In this document: positions 28,348 through 37,207 of the stretch, in pieces
Layout of the letters: every line of letters starts with the position of its first letter
How positions within the stretch are numbered: position 1 is the stretch's first letter
Assembly (NCBI RefSeq): GCF_025716875.1
Contig: NZ_JAOVZB010000005.1
Coordinates: forward strand, 305,754-369,753
DNA: 64,000 nt
Reading direction: 5' to 3'
DNA from: Marinomonas sargassi
Lineage (GTDB): Bacteria > Pseudomonadota > Gammaproteobacteria > Pseudomonadales > Marinomonadaceae
The notes under the pieces: model-generated
The model's input: only the letters and a program-made list of their open reading frames with translations
Told to the model about the DNA's origin: nothing
Database searches by the model: none
Translations under genes and position numbers: made by a program

Positions 28348-28372
28348 TTGTACAAAAAATAAAACTGTACAA
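28348..28372. promoter_or_regulatory. Predicted LitR-type operator 1
   Basis: TTGTACA-N11-TGTACAA, a perfect 7-bp dyad in the regulator/oxidoreductase divergent region, nearer the regulator gene. The half-site and spacing are shared with operator 2. Confidence 0.7.
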
Positions 28373-28380
28373 TGCATGAA

Positions 28381-28405
28381 TTATACACTATATTTTTTTG
28401 TATAA
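28381..28405. promoter_or_regulatory. Predicted LitR-type operator 2
   Basis: TTATACA-N11-TGTATAA, a perfect 7-bp dyad. Its centre is 33 bp from that of operator 1, three helical turns, so both would face the same side of the DNA. It ends 18 bp before the oxidoreductase start. Confidence 0.7.
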
Positions 28406-28423
28406 GTTTTTAGGGAGTTTAGC

Positions 28424-29434
28424 ATGAATACCGATATAGCCATAATAGGCGCAGGCACATCAGGCTGTTTTCTTGCCTATCAGCTCCAAAATAATGGCGT
28501 TGACTGCGTGTTGATTGAAAAAAGCCGTGGCTTAGGTGGGCGTTGTAGCCGACGCTTTATCGATTCGGACTACAGCATCGACCTTGGTGCACCTGCTTTC
28601 AAAATCAACTCTATGGTTTCTCCTCAACTCCTTGAACACATAGACACTTGGGTTAATGCTGGCACCTTGATTCCTTGGACACATAAGAAAAGTCGTTTTA
28701 ACACTGTAGAATCCATTAGCTCCACTACCGCATTTTGTGCCGCACCTTCCATGAATGCGTGGCACAAGACAATGGCAAAACAAACACCTGTCTTAGCTCA
28801 AAACAGAGTGCATACAGTTTCTAAAGTAGACGACGCTTGGCACCTTTTAAGCGAAGATAATCAACTTATCTGTATCGCCAACAAGGTAATTTTGACCTGC
28901 CCACAAGAGCAAGCCTTAAACCTGTTAGAGCCTCTTAGTGTGTTTGATACGGATGAACTGAAACAACACAGCAACTTGCCTCAATATGTTTGCGCCATTT
29001 CTGCAGACCATGCTGAGGTTGAAGTCCCTTATTTTCAAGGTGGCCACTCTGTATTGGATTGCGCTATTTCTGAAAACCATAAACCAGACCGAGAATTATC
29101 CAGCGAGTTAAAACAAGTCTGGTTGTTACACAGTACCCATGAATGGGCAGAAGAAAACAGTCATTTAAAACACGATGAGGCGGCTTTGGAGTTAACCCAA
29201 GCCTTTTACGAAGCCCACCATTTAGAGCATAGGCCAAGCATACTTACCTCCCACTATTGGCGTTTATCTCGTCATCAAGTGGCAGCTAAAGAAAAGCCCT
29301 ATTTGTGGAGTAAAGAACAAGGTATTGGCTGCTGCGCTGACTGGCTCAGTAGCGGCGACATAGCGGGGGCACTCACCAGTGCGCTCAGTTTATTTGAAGA
29401 AATAACATCTAACAGTGAGAGGACATTCCCATGA
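28424..29434 (+). CDS. FAD-dependent amine oxidase-like protein
   Basis: 336 residues. N-terminal dinucleotide fold DIAIIGAGTSGCFLAYQL (about residues 4-21), EKSRGLGGRCSRR for FAD ribose/phosphate contact, and a C-terminal CCADWLSSGDIAGALTSALS closing the FAD site. The layout resembles renalase and similar small flavin oxidoreductases found beside photolyase genes. Substrate unknown. First gene after the LitR-type operators; overlaps the next gene by 4 bp (ATGA). Confidence 0.85.
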   Translation: MNTDIAIIGAGTSGCFLAYQLQNNGVDCVLIEKSRGLGGRCSRRFIDSDYSIDLGAPAFKINSMVSPQLLEHIDTWVNAGTLIPWTHKKSRFNTVESISSTTAFCAAPSMNAWHKTMAKQTPVLAQNRVHTVSKVDDAWHLLSEDNQLICIANKVILTCPQEQALNLLEPLSVFDTDELKQHSNLPQYVCAISADHAEVEVPYFQGGHSVLDCAISENHKPDRELSSELKQVWLLHSTHEWAEENSHLKHDEAALELTQAFYEAHHLEHRPSILTSHYWRLSRHQVAAKEKPYLWSKEQGIGCCADWLSSGDIAGALTSALSLFEEITSNSERTFP

Positions 29435-30444
29435 AAAACCACACTGTCATCGCAAGTGATAAAAATAGAAACGACAATAACGAAAGCCACCAGCCAGATA
29501 TTAAAATTGGTTTAAGTGCCTGTTTAGCCGGCTTCGAAGTACGTTATAACGCCGGTCATAAACAGTCTCAGCTTTGCCTTAAAACATTGAGCAAGCACTT
29601 TAGTTTTAAAACATTTTGCCCTGAAGTATCCGCTGGCTTTAGCACCCCAAGACCGACCATGAGATTAATCGGTAACCCAGATGAGCCAACGTTAACTTAC
29701 ACCAAAGACAGCTCAGAAGACTTAACCGATCAACTAAAGCAGGGCTTCCAAGATGAGTTAACACAATTGGATGACTTAGATGGATATATATTAATGAGCA
29801 AGTCGCCAAGTTGTGGCCTAGAGCGAGTGAAGGTATATCAAGAAAGCGGCATGCCACATCAAAAATTTGGTATGGGCTTGTACGCAAAGGCTCTGAAAGA
29901 AAAGTACCCATTAATGCCAATGGAAGAAGAAGGCCGTCTCCATGATGATGTGCTGTACGACAACTTTGTGACTCGGGTATATGCTCACCACAACTTTCGT
30001 AAAGAAGTATTGGAGCAGCCAAGCATTGCTAACCTAATGCAGTTCCATGCTAGCTATAAATACATGCTGATGGCACATCAACAAAAAGACGCAAAAACCT
30101 TGGGCAAACTGGTCGCTTCCCACAAAGGCTTAAGCTTCGAAGAGCTAACCACTCAATACTTAGCGCTGTTTATGAAAATCATGTCTAAGCCAGCGAACCG
30201 AGGCAACCACACCAATGCTTTGCTACACATGTTGGGTTACTTAAAGCAGTCTGTATCGTCAGATGCACGCCAAAGTATCGTTGATGCTATTTACACTTAT
30301 AACAATGGCATGACGCCTCTTGTCACACCCTTAACCCTATTGAAGCATTACTTTAAGCAATATGGTTCTAGCTACATAAATATGCAGAGGTACTTACAGC
30401 CTTATCCTGAAAACATTCACCCAATACGTAAATATTGTCGTTAA
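29431..30444 (+). CDS. DUF523 and DUF1722 (YbgA) fusion protein
   Basis: 337 residues with two domains. The first (about 20-165) is DUF523: KIGLSACLAGFEVRYN, FCPEVSAGF and MSKSPSCGLERVKVY, with conserved cysteines. The second (about 190-310) is the YbgA domain DUF1722: FVTRVYAHHNFR and FHASYKYMLMAHQ. YbgA is a partner of photolyase operons in E. coli and Vibrio, but its reaction is unknown. The start ATG overlaps the preceding stop and has GAGAGGA upstream. The stop and a potential photolyase start overlap as TAATG. Confidence 0.92.
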   Translation: MKNHTVIASDKNRNDNNESHQPDIKIGLSACLAGFEVRYNAGHKQSQLCLKTLSKHFSFKTFCPEVSAGFSTPRPTMRLIGNPDEPTLTYTKDSSEDLTDQLKQGFQDELTQLDDLDGYILMSKSPSCGLERVKVYQESGMPHQKFGMGLYAKALKEKYPLMPMEEEGRLHDDVLYDNFVTRVYAHHNFRKEVLEQPSIANLMQFHASYKYMLMAHQQKDAKTLGKLVASHKGLSFEELTTQYLALFMKIMSKPANRGNHTNALLHMLGYLKQSVSSDARQSIVDAIYTYNNGMTPLVTPLTLLKHYFKQYGSSYINMQRYLQPYPENIHPIRKYCR

Positions 30445-30464
30445 TGGCGGTACGAGAACACACT

Positions 30465-31883
30465 ATGAATACACCATTAACCCTTATGTGGTTTGAGCAA
30501 GATTTACGATTGGAAGATAACCCAGCCCTTACGGCTGCACTCGCCCATGACAATGTATTAGTGCTTTATATTTTGGATGACCAGAATGCAGAGCAATACA
30601 AAATGGGGGGCGCTAGCCGTTGGTGGCTGCACCACTCTCTCGCGTCATTGGATAAGCAATTTGGTAATAAACTGAACTTTTACCAAGGGGATGCAGAAAG
30701 TATTTTAGAGTCCTTGTGTTCTCGACTTCACGTTGACCATGTATTTTGGAACCGACGCTATGAGCCATGGCGCATCGCCAGAGACAAGAAAATTAAAGCT
30801 TCTTTGCTCGAGAAAGGCATACAAGCGAAATCCTTTAACGGCAGTTTATTAAACGAGCCTTGGCAAGTAGTTAAGCCTGACCAAACGCCCTATAAAGTGT
30901 TTACGCCTTACCACAATCAGGCCAGCAAAATGGAACGAGTAGATCATCCTCTACCTATTCCGAACCTGACCAGCTCTTTTCAAAAAGATGATAAGGCCAC
31001 AACTCTTAAAGCACTTAGTTTATTGCCAGAAATTTCGTGGGATAAAGACTTCTACACCCATTGGACGCCGGGTGAAGCGTCTGCCCAAGCTTTTTTAAAG
31101 ACCTTTCTAACCGATGGCTTGGACACCTATAAAGAAGGGCGTGACTTTCCTGCGTTGCAGAGTGTGTCTAAATTATCACCTCACCTGCATTTTGGTGAGA
31201 TATCACCCAGACAAATTCATCATGTACTTAAGGGTATAGCGGAAGGTGACAATAAAGAGCATTTCTACAAAGAGCTACGCTGGCGTGAGTTCTCCTATTA
31301 TTTGCTGTTTCATTGGCCTGAGTTGCCCACAACTAACCTAAAAACGAGTTTCCGCTTCTTCCCTTGGACCCATCACGATGCCAATTTGCAACGCTGGCAA
31401 CAGGGTTTAACGGGCTACCCTATGGTGGATGCAGGTATGCGCGAACTATGGCAGACGGGCTATATGCATAATAGAGTTCGCATGATTACCGCCTCTTTTC
31501 TCGTTAAGAACCTATTAATAGATTGGCGCTGCGGAGCTCGCTGGTTTTGGGACTGTTTAGTGGATGCGGATCTTGCGAGCAACAGTGCGAGCTGGCAATG
31601 GGTAGCTGGCTGCGGAACCGACGCTTCTCCTTACTTTCGAATCTTCAACCCTGTGACACAAGGTGAGAAGTTCGACCCTGAAGGAGAATACACAAGACGC
31701 TATTTACCTGAGCTAAAAGACTTACCGAAGAAATACCTATACCGACCTTGGGAAGCACCTGAAGAAGTATTGAAAGCGGCGAATGTGGTATTGGGCGAAA
31801 CCTATCCTCACCCCATGGTAGACATTAAAGAGAGCCGCGAACAAGCGTTAAGTGCATATGAAGTGACTAAACAAATGCTTTAA
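30465..31883 (+). CDS. phrB: Deoxyribodipyrimidine photolyase (class I CPD type)
   Basis: Light-driven repair of pyrimidine dimers. 472 residues from the ATG at 30465, placing LMWFEQDLRLEDNPAL at the N terminus as in the family; the ATG at 30444 (TAATG coupling) would add seven residues and is possible. The antenna domain is N-terminal. The FAD domain holds ELRWREFSYYLL, GYPMVDAGMRELW, the NSASWQWVAGCGTDASPYF block and RIFNPVTQGEKFDP. Last gene of the LitR-type operon, ended by a terminator. Confidence 0.95.
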   Translation: MNTPLTLMWFEQDLRLEDNPALTAALAHDNVLVLYILDDQNAEQYKMGGASRWWLHHSLASLDKQFGNKLNFYQGDAESILESLCSRLHVDHVFWNRRYEPWRIARDKKIKASLLEKGIQAKSFNGSLLNEPWQVVKPDQTPYKVFTPYHNQASKMERVDHPLPIPNLTSSFQKDDKATTLKALSLLPEISWDKDFYTHWTPGEASAQAFLKTFLTDGLDTYKEGRDFPALQSVSKLSPHLHFGEISPRQIHHVLKGIAEGDNKEHFYKELRWREFSYYLLFHWPELPTTNLKTSFRFFPWTHHDANLQRWQQGLTGYPMVDAGMRELWQTGYMHNRVRMITASFLVKNLLIDWRCGARWFWDCLVDADLASNSASWQWVAGCGTDASPYFRIFNPVTQGEKFDPEGEYTRRYLPELKDLPKKYLYRPWEAPEEVLKAANVVLGETYPHPMVDIKESREQALSAYEVTKQML

Positions 31884-31918
31884 ATTCAATTCGTTAGAAA
31901 CTAAGTATATTAAATACT

Positions 31919-31948
31919 AAAAAGCCGATGTGGAAACATCGGCTTTTG
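31919..31948. terminator. Convergent terminator between phrB and the OlsF-like gene
   Basis: AAAGCCGATGT pairs with ACATCGGCTTT around GGAA; A and T tails allow use on both strands. Confidence 0.9.
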
Positions 31949-31964
31949 TTTTTATGAACAGCAA

Positions 31965-33725
31965 TTAATTGTCTAAAGCATTATGACTCTCAAGGTATTC
32001 GGCGGCTTCTGGACGCCCCATGTACTTACCTAGAGTTTTAACAGGTACACGTCTTAAGTCTACGACGATCAAACCATCCAATGTATTATGGAAGGCTGGG
32101 TCAACGTTAAAACACACTAACTTACCATTCATTTTCAGATACTGTCGTATCAAGACAGGTAAGCCTTTGCCCTGCTCCATTCTGGTTAGCACCTTAGACA
32201 GTAAGGTCACGCTTGCTAATGCAGACAAGAGGTTAGGTTGCCAAAACACAGACGAGTCTGAACGCAAGGGTGTAGAAGGTGTTACTAACTCGGCTTTTTC
32301 GTCATCATAGTAGTGGACAGAAAGCGTCGCCGCCATTAGCTGTCGTGCACTGTCGCTGTAGTCATTACTGATACTCACAGGGCCAAAAAGGTGGGTGTAT
32401 TTAGGGTTCTTGTAGGCAAAAGTAGCCAAGCCTTTCCACAACAATAACAAGGAGTTAAGGTTTCGCTGGTAGACTTCAGCAACGACCGAACGACCTACTT
32501 CGATACTATGATCAAGCGTGTCGATAAAGGCTTGGTCGTAGTTAAACAAACTTCTTGAATAGAGGCTCTCAATGCCCCGCGCCTCTATCATTTTATCCAC
32601 CATACAAAGGCGGTAAGAGCCAACAATTTGCTTGTCTACTTTGTGCCAAACGAACAGCTGCTGGTAATAGCTATCGTATTCATCAATATCACAGTCTAGC
32701 CCCGTACCTTCTCCAACTGCGCGGAAGCTTTGCTCGCGAATACGACCAATCTCTCTCATCAAATTAGGGATAGCTAGCGTAGGCGCACAGTAAACCATGA
32801 AGTCGCCTTGCTCATGCAAAATACCCTCATCAGGAATAGCGCTAATTTCTTCTTCTAATAAATGCGTTGCAATCGGCTCTATTACAGCAACAGTATTCTC
32901 TGCGGCATCAAGCGAATTTTCAGCGCCTTGGTTAGAGCTCATTAGATAAGTATTCAGGCGCAAGTAATTCACTAAATCTTTTTCATTTTCGAAGCCAGAC
33001 AACTCAGAGTACTCAATAGCATCGCCAATCGAAATTTCAATTTTAGTTGAGGCTTTGTTTAGCAGTTCTCGACCCAGCATGGCGGTACGTAATAATGGAT
33101 GAACCTTACCGGCTTTATAGAATAAAGGGCTATTTTTACCATTGATAAAAATAGGTACCGTTGTCGCTTCACTGTACTTTATGAATTTAGCAACTGAGTT
33201 GCGCCACTCAATATCCGATAAGTTGGCATCGCCCTTTTGATAGGTAGAAACTTCACCAGCTGGAAAGATGATCAAGACTCCGCCATCAGCAAGGTGCTGA
33301 TTGGCTTCTCGAATCGCTAAGGCGTTGGTGCGCTTTGCGGTTTTGCCGCCGAAAACATCCACCCCAATAAACAAGTCGCTAATTTCTGGTAAACGCTTAA
33401 GCATTTGATTCGCCAGTACTTTTACATCTTTTCGTACTAAGCCTACCAAGTCGGCTAAGATCACCCCTTCAATAGCACCTAATGGGTGGTTCGCGACAAT
33501 TACCACTGGTCCTTCTTGAGGGATATTCGCTGTGGAACCACTCCCTAACTCATAATCTACATTAAGAGCGTTTAGGGTATAGCGCATGAAATCGAAGCAG
33601 GTTTCTGTTTCTGGGCGCTTTTGATACAAGCCATCTAACTTAGATAAACCTGTCATCCATTCGACAAAGGATTCACCTAAACCAAATGGCGTTACTCGTG
33701 GTAAACGAAAAGGACTATTGATCAT
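31965..33725 (-). CDS. OlsF-like bifunctional acyltransferase (putative ornithine/aminolipid synthase)
   Basis: 586 residues, two catalytic halves. N-terminal PlsC-type acyltransferase (about 60-270): NHPLGAIEG at 79-87 and FPAGEVS around 155; the usual acidic residue of the HxxxxxD motif is Glu86. C-terminal GNAT/OlsB-like N-acyltransferase (about 300-580): IREQSFRAVGEGTG, DEYDSYYQQLFVW, IVGSYRL and EVGRSVVAEVYQRN. This order matches OlsF of Serratia, which makes ornithine lipid by N- then O-acylation; related family members may use other amino acids. Last gene of a seven-gene cluster, overlapping the DoxX gene by 4 bp. Confidence 0.85.
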   Translation of the reverse strand: MINSPFRLPRVTPFGLGESFVEWMTGLSKLDGLYQKRPETETCFDFMRYTLNALNVDYELGSGSTANIPQEGPVVIVANHPLGAIEGVILADLVGLVRKDVKVLANQMLKRLPEISDLFIGVDVFGGKTAKRTNALAIREANQHLADGGVLIIFPAGEVSTYQKGDANLSDIEWRNSVAKFIKYSEATTVPIFINGKNSPLFYKAGKVHPLLRTAMLGRELLNKASTKIEISIGDAIEYSELSGFENEKDLVNYLRLNTYLMSSNQGAENSLDAAENTVAVIEPIATHLLEEEISAIPDEGILHEQGDFMVYCAPTLAIPNLMREIGRIREQSFRAVGEGTGLDCDIDEYDSYYQQLFVWHKVDKQIVGSYRLCMVDKMIEARGIESLYSRSLFNYDQAFIDTLDHSIEVGRSVVAEVYQRNLNSLLLLWKGLATFAYKNPKYTHLFGPVSISNDYSDSARQLMAATLSVHYYDDEKAELVTPSTPLRSDSSVFWQPNLLSALASVTLLSKVLTRMEQGKGLPVLIRQYLKMNGKLVCFNVDPAFHNTLDGLIVVDLRRVPVKTLGKYMGRPEAAEYLESHNALDN

Positions 33726-34192
33726 GCCTCAGCTCCTTTGCCAAACAGGCATTTGGACCATTTTTTCAATACGCCCGTCTCACTTTTAAGGTCACGTATT
33801 GCCAAAAAAGACGCACTTAACCAAACCAAGCAAGCCATTCCAAACAGTAGACCTGCATCATCGCCGATGATTTCACCTGTTTCACCAAAGGCAGGCATCA
33901 CCACTCCTAGCGGCGTGAATAAATGGAAGAAAATCGCCCCTGTCATCACACCCACACTCATTAGTGCGCCTAGCCCGTGCCAACGGGAAAATAATAAGGC
34001 CGCTGCGATTAGCTCTCCGCCACCCACCATGTAGGCACCGTAATCAGCAAACCAAGCAAAGCCTGACCATTCACCTAAGGTGCCAAAAATAAAGTCGGTT
34101 TCTGGCGACCCTGTAAATTTAAAAAACAGTGACTGAACAAATACAAAGGCAATGAATGCAGCTGGTACATGCTTGGTTAATTGAAAACGCAT
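33722..34192 (-). CDS. DoxX-like membrane protein
   Basis: 156 residues with four hydrophobic segments. The first contains FVFVQSLFFKFTGSPET and the second GGGELIAAALLF, as in the DoxX superfamily, which has no settled biochemical role. It follows the YHS gene by 10 bp and overlaps the acyltransferase gene by 4 bp, so the products are co-translated. Confidence 0.75.
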   Translation of the reverse strand: MRFQLTKHVPAAFIAFVFVQSLFFKFTGSPETDFIFGTLGEWSGFAWFADYGAYMVGGGELIAAALLFSRWHGLGALMSVGVMTGAIFFHLFTPLGVVMPAFGETGEIIGDDAGLLFGMACLVWLSASFLAIRDLKSETGVLKKWSKCLFGKGAEA

Positions 34193-34202
34193 TATCTATT
34201 CC

Positions 34203-34640
34203 TTACTTTATCAGTGCTGGCCAGTTTTTATCGGCTTGCGAAATATGCGATGCGCGGTCTGCATCCCACTTGTTTTTTACATCTTGGTTGTAGTTTAAGT
34301 AAAGCTTCCCGTCCACAATTGCCCACTGTTTAGGGTCTGATGAGGCAAAGGCGTTGTTCGCTGATATCGCCCAAGCACAGTAACCGCCGTATTGAGGAGC
34401 GTATTTTTCTGGCTCAGCAACAAATATGTCTAGGTTCGCTTGGGAAGAGAAGTACCAATTAGCACCTTGATATTTTGTCTTGTATTTCGAGTCACCTTTT
34501 ACTGGCTTTCCTTCTGTGAAATAAGCCACAGTATCGTAGCCACTTACGGCTTTATTGCTAAAGTAACCTGTCGAGATAAGGTCTGCTGAATAACCAATTT
34601 GGCTTACAAAAAACAAAGCAAACGCGATAATTTTTTTCAT
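34203..34640 (-). CDS. Secreted YHS-domain protein
   Basis: 145 residues. A short Sec signal peptide (about 18 residues, ending near IGYSA) precedes one YHS domain: SGYDTVAYFTEGKPVKGDS, then WYFSSQANLDIFVAEPEKYAPQYGGYCAWA. YHS proteins bind metal or heme-like ligands in some cases; the single Cys in GYCAWA is kept. It is a periplasmic partner in the cluster, 15 bp from the NRDE gene. Confidence 0.88.
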   Translation of the reverse strand: MKKIIAFALFFVSQIGYSADLISTGYFSNKAVSGYDTVAYFTEGKPVKGDSKYKTKYQGANWYFSSQANLDIFVAEPEKYAPQYGGYCAWAISANNAFASSDPKQWAIVDGKLYLNYNQDVKNKWDADRASHISQADKNWPALIK

Positions 34641-34655
34641 AACTCACTCCTTATT

Positions 34656-35411
34656 TTAAGCTAATGCCAACGCGCTGTGTCGGGATGGCAAGCTGGTAAC
34701 ATTTTGCTCTAATGCTTCTGAAGTCAGGTTCTGGCAAGGAGAGCCCGCAACATAAAGCATTTTCTGAGAGTCTTCGGATACGATCACTTGGGTAAAACTC
34801 ACGGTTTCAGCATCGTCACGGTGCATACACACTGACATGTGCGGATGATCTGGATGATGCTGACGATGAAAAGCGTGTAATTCCTGAGGAGTAGGTTGAC
34901 CGCCCACCATGGAGTCGAACATACCTCTGCGGTACTGAGTTACATTGTCTAAATCCACTCCCGAAGAGAAAAGCGGTGAGTCCGCTTCATGGATGAGCGA
35001 AGTTAAGCCATTCCACTCCAGCGCCATGACCTGCTTATCGCCTTGGCAAATATCTAAATCAAAAGCCAATAATATGAAGGGCGCAAAATGCGGCAAGGTA
35101 AGACGAGTAAAAGCCTCGCAGACAGATTCGACACTGCCTTCTTTCGAAAGCTGTTTTAGCAATAAACCTCGGCTAAACAGAGCTTCCTTTGGATTCTTAG
35201 CTTGATAATTGTTCAATAGGCATAAGCTCAAGCCCATATCATTAGTGCTTATCCAACTGCCCTGACCTACAGGGTCGACTGGCATTAACACTTTGGCATC
35301 ATCCATATGTAAAGTACGAGGAGGCAAGGCTTTTTCGCGCGTTTTCTGCTCATCGCGATTAAAGAATATTTGGTAGCCTTGTTCTTCTATTAACCAAGAA
35401 ACGGAGCACAT
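34656..35411 (-). CDS. NRDE/TANGO2 family protein
   Basis: 251 residues. Starts MCSVSWLIEEQGYQIFFNRDE: Cys2 becomes N-terminal after methionine removal, and NRDE is the family motif (about 18-21). The Ntn-hydrolase-like fold continues with GSWISTNDMGLSLCLLNN. The animal homologue TANGO2 is linked to heme or lipid handling, but the bacterial role is open. It follows the DinB-like gene by 2 bp. Confidence 0.88.
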   Translation of the reverse strand: MCSVSWLIEEQGYQIFFNRDEQKTREKALPPRTLHMDDAKVLMPVDPVGQGSWISTNDMGLSLCLLNNYQAKNPKEALFSRGLLLKQLSKEGSVESVCEAFTRLTLPHFAPFILLAFDLDICQGDKQVMALEWNGLTSLIHEADSPLFSSGVDLDNVTQYRRGMFDSMVGGQPTPQELHAFHRQHHPDHPHMSVCMHRDDAETVSFTQVIVSEDSQKMLYVAGSPCQNLTSEALEQNVTSLPSRHSALALA

Positions 35412-35413
35412 GA

Positions 35414-35989
35414 TTACTGCCCCCTCAAATAGGAGAGTGTGGCTGGTGCTAAGCCAAAATCTTGATTGGTCTCTAAGCCAAGTAAACTGACAACCACTTT
35501 AACCATAGCGAAGTGGTGATTGGCATGAAGTGCGACAAAGGTAAGCTCTCGCTCTAACGTTGACGACATGATGTGAGCTTCCTGTTGCGTCAAAGAGACT
35601 TCCGTCAAAATATTTACTGGCGCTTTTAATTCTTTCGCGCTTAGTTCTTCCAACCAGCCAATGAAGTGCATCAACTCAGATACTGCCTGAGCTCTGGTTT
35701 TTTCGATCTTATGGCCACGTCGTCGAAAATTGTAATCAATAACCTTTTCTTGTTCCGTAGTTCCTTGAAGATTATGCGCATCGTATATGGCATGAAAAAG
35801 GTCTAACAAGTGGCGAAAATGCTCGCCAATTGTGCTCGATACATGGGGCGCAGCGGCCAATGTGTATTCTTTATCACCCAGTTGATTTAAGCATTGCAAA
35901 CCCTGCTCTAGAGTTTCCATACAACCTAGGGCGACAGGTAACTCTCGCCCTTGTGGTTCCTGTTGAGTGCTTGCTAGTCTTGAAAGCAT
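35414..35989 (-). CDS. DinB-like four-helix protein
   Basis: 191 residues. Histidines spaced as in the DinB/YfiT metal site are seen: GEHFRHLLDLF (about residue 55) and ALHANHHFAMV near the end. The family includes thiol-dependent transferases with zinc or nickel, but this protein has no defined substrate. 84 bp follow the ATP-grasp gene; 2 bp precede the NRDE gene. Confidence 0.7.
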   Translation of the reverse strand: MLSRLASTQQEPQGRELPVALGCMETLEQGLQCLNQLGDKEYTLAAAPHVSSTIGEHFRHLLDLFHAIYDAHNLQGTTEQEKVIDYNFRRRGHKIEKTRAQAVSELMHFIGWLEELSAKELKAPVNILTEVSLTQQEAHIMSSTLERELTFVALHANHHFAMVKVVVSLLGLETNQDFGLAPATLSYLRGQ

Positions 35990-36073
35990 AATCTTCTCTT
36001 GTTAATTCCTTGTTCAGGTAATTAATCCATTACCCAAATATTCAACTCTGATAGTTATTCGTTTATTTCACTA

Positions 36074-37207
36074 CTAATCGGTGTTTGGGTATTGCTCAGT
36101 TAGCTCTTTCTCTTCTCGCCACGCCGCTAATAATTCTTTAAAAGAAGGCGGTTTGTAGCCCAATTTTTTCTGCTTAGCGCCGATCGAGTACAACAGACGG
36201 TATTGAGTCAGTAACATGCCAAAAATCGATTTCAATGGTGTGTTTCTATCCCATATATGGGCCGCTTCACTACTCGCCCCGTTTAGCTCAAGAATGGTAA
36301 ATTTTTCACCCTTCATGAAGTCTTCGAGGTTATCGAATTTGATGTCCAAGCGACCATAATGATAGCCCTGCACATCATGTAAGATGACATCAAGTTTCTG
36401 AGTTAGTTCTTTGCTGATGAATTGATTCCCATCTCTAAAGATTGAGCCTCGGCTATGACTACCCGCAAAAGCGAGCTGAAATTCTTCGCCTTCTTTTGGC
36501 ACCCAATCTAGCTTATCCGTGTGCCTAGGGAGGTAAAGGTGAGCAAGCTGACCTGCCCTTGGGCAAGCTTCTATTAACGCTTTCAATGTACGTTGACCAT
36601 CTCCTACCACTGAAGGGGCATACTTTAAAGTAATGGAAATAATCTCACCTTGCTCTGCATCAGGCTGGCGAACATAAAACACACCCGCCTCTGCTTTATA
36701 CGGTGCTTTTTGCTGAAGTAGAAAACGTGCGTTCTCAGGGAAGTCCGTGATATAGCTTTCCAGTTGACTTTGGTTATGGAGTAGTTTCACTCCCACGCCG
36801 CGACAACCTAGGTCGGGCTTACCTACCACAGGAAAGTCTAAATTCGCATCTCGCAAAGCGTTCATCGCTAACTCAACTTGCGTTGATACACTCTCTTGCG
36901 TTTTGGTGAGTGTCACAAAAGGTGAAATCCAAGGCTGAGCTATATCACCTGCTAAACGCATAATGTCGTGTTTTGACTCACCCACCATGCCGCTCAATTT
37001 AATGCTAGGGTTCGCCACTAGAGGCAAACGAAAATCTCGGTAGTAAATACCCTGACAAATACTTTGTAACACCACTGGCGTATAAAAGAACCAAGTAGGT
37101 AAAAACTCATAGGGAGATATACTGCGCTTCGAGTCTATTTCCAATACAGGCATACCTGCATTAATTTTATCTTGTGGTATTAAATGAACGTCTAACGTAG
37201 AACTCAT
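36074..37207 (-). CDS. ATP-grasp ligase-like protein
   Basis: 377 residues. An ATP-grasp fold is suggested by FPVVGKPDLGCRGVGVKLL (lysine and glycine-rich ATP loop, about 145-163), RFLLQQKAPYKAEAGVFYVR (hinge), and DIKFDNLEDFMKGEKFTILELNG (metal-binding acidic and Asn, here split as RLDIKFDN and ILELNG). It would join a carboxylate to an amine using ATP. In this cluster it could supply a modified amino acid or headgroup, which is only inference. Start overlaps the dedA stop by 4 bp. Confidence 0.75.
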   Translation of the reverse strand: MSSTLDVHLIPQDKINAGMPVLEIDSKRSISPYEFLPTWFFYTPVVLQSICQGIYYRDFRLPLVANPSIKLSGMVGESKHDIMRLAGDIAQPWISPFVTLTKTQESVSTQVELAMNALRDANLDFPVVGKPDLGCRGVGVKLLHNQSQLESYITDFPENARFLLQQKAPYKAEAGVFYVRQPDAEQGEIISITLKYAPSVVGDGQRTLKALIEACPRAGQLAHLYLPRHTDKLDWVPKEGEEFQLAFAGSHSRGSIFRDGNQFISKELTQKLDVILHDVQGYHYGRLDIKFDNLEDFMKGEKFTILELNGASSEAAHIWDRNTPLKSIFGMLLTQYRLLYSIGAKQKKLGYKPPSFKELLAAWREEKELTEQYPNTD

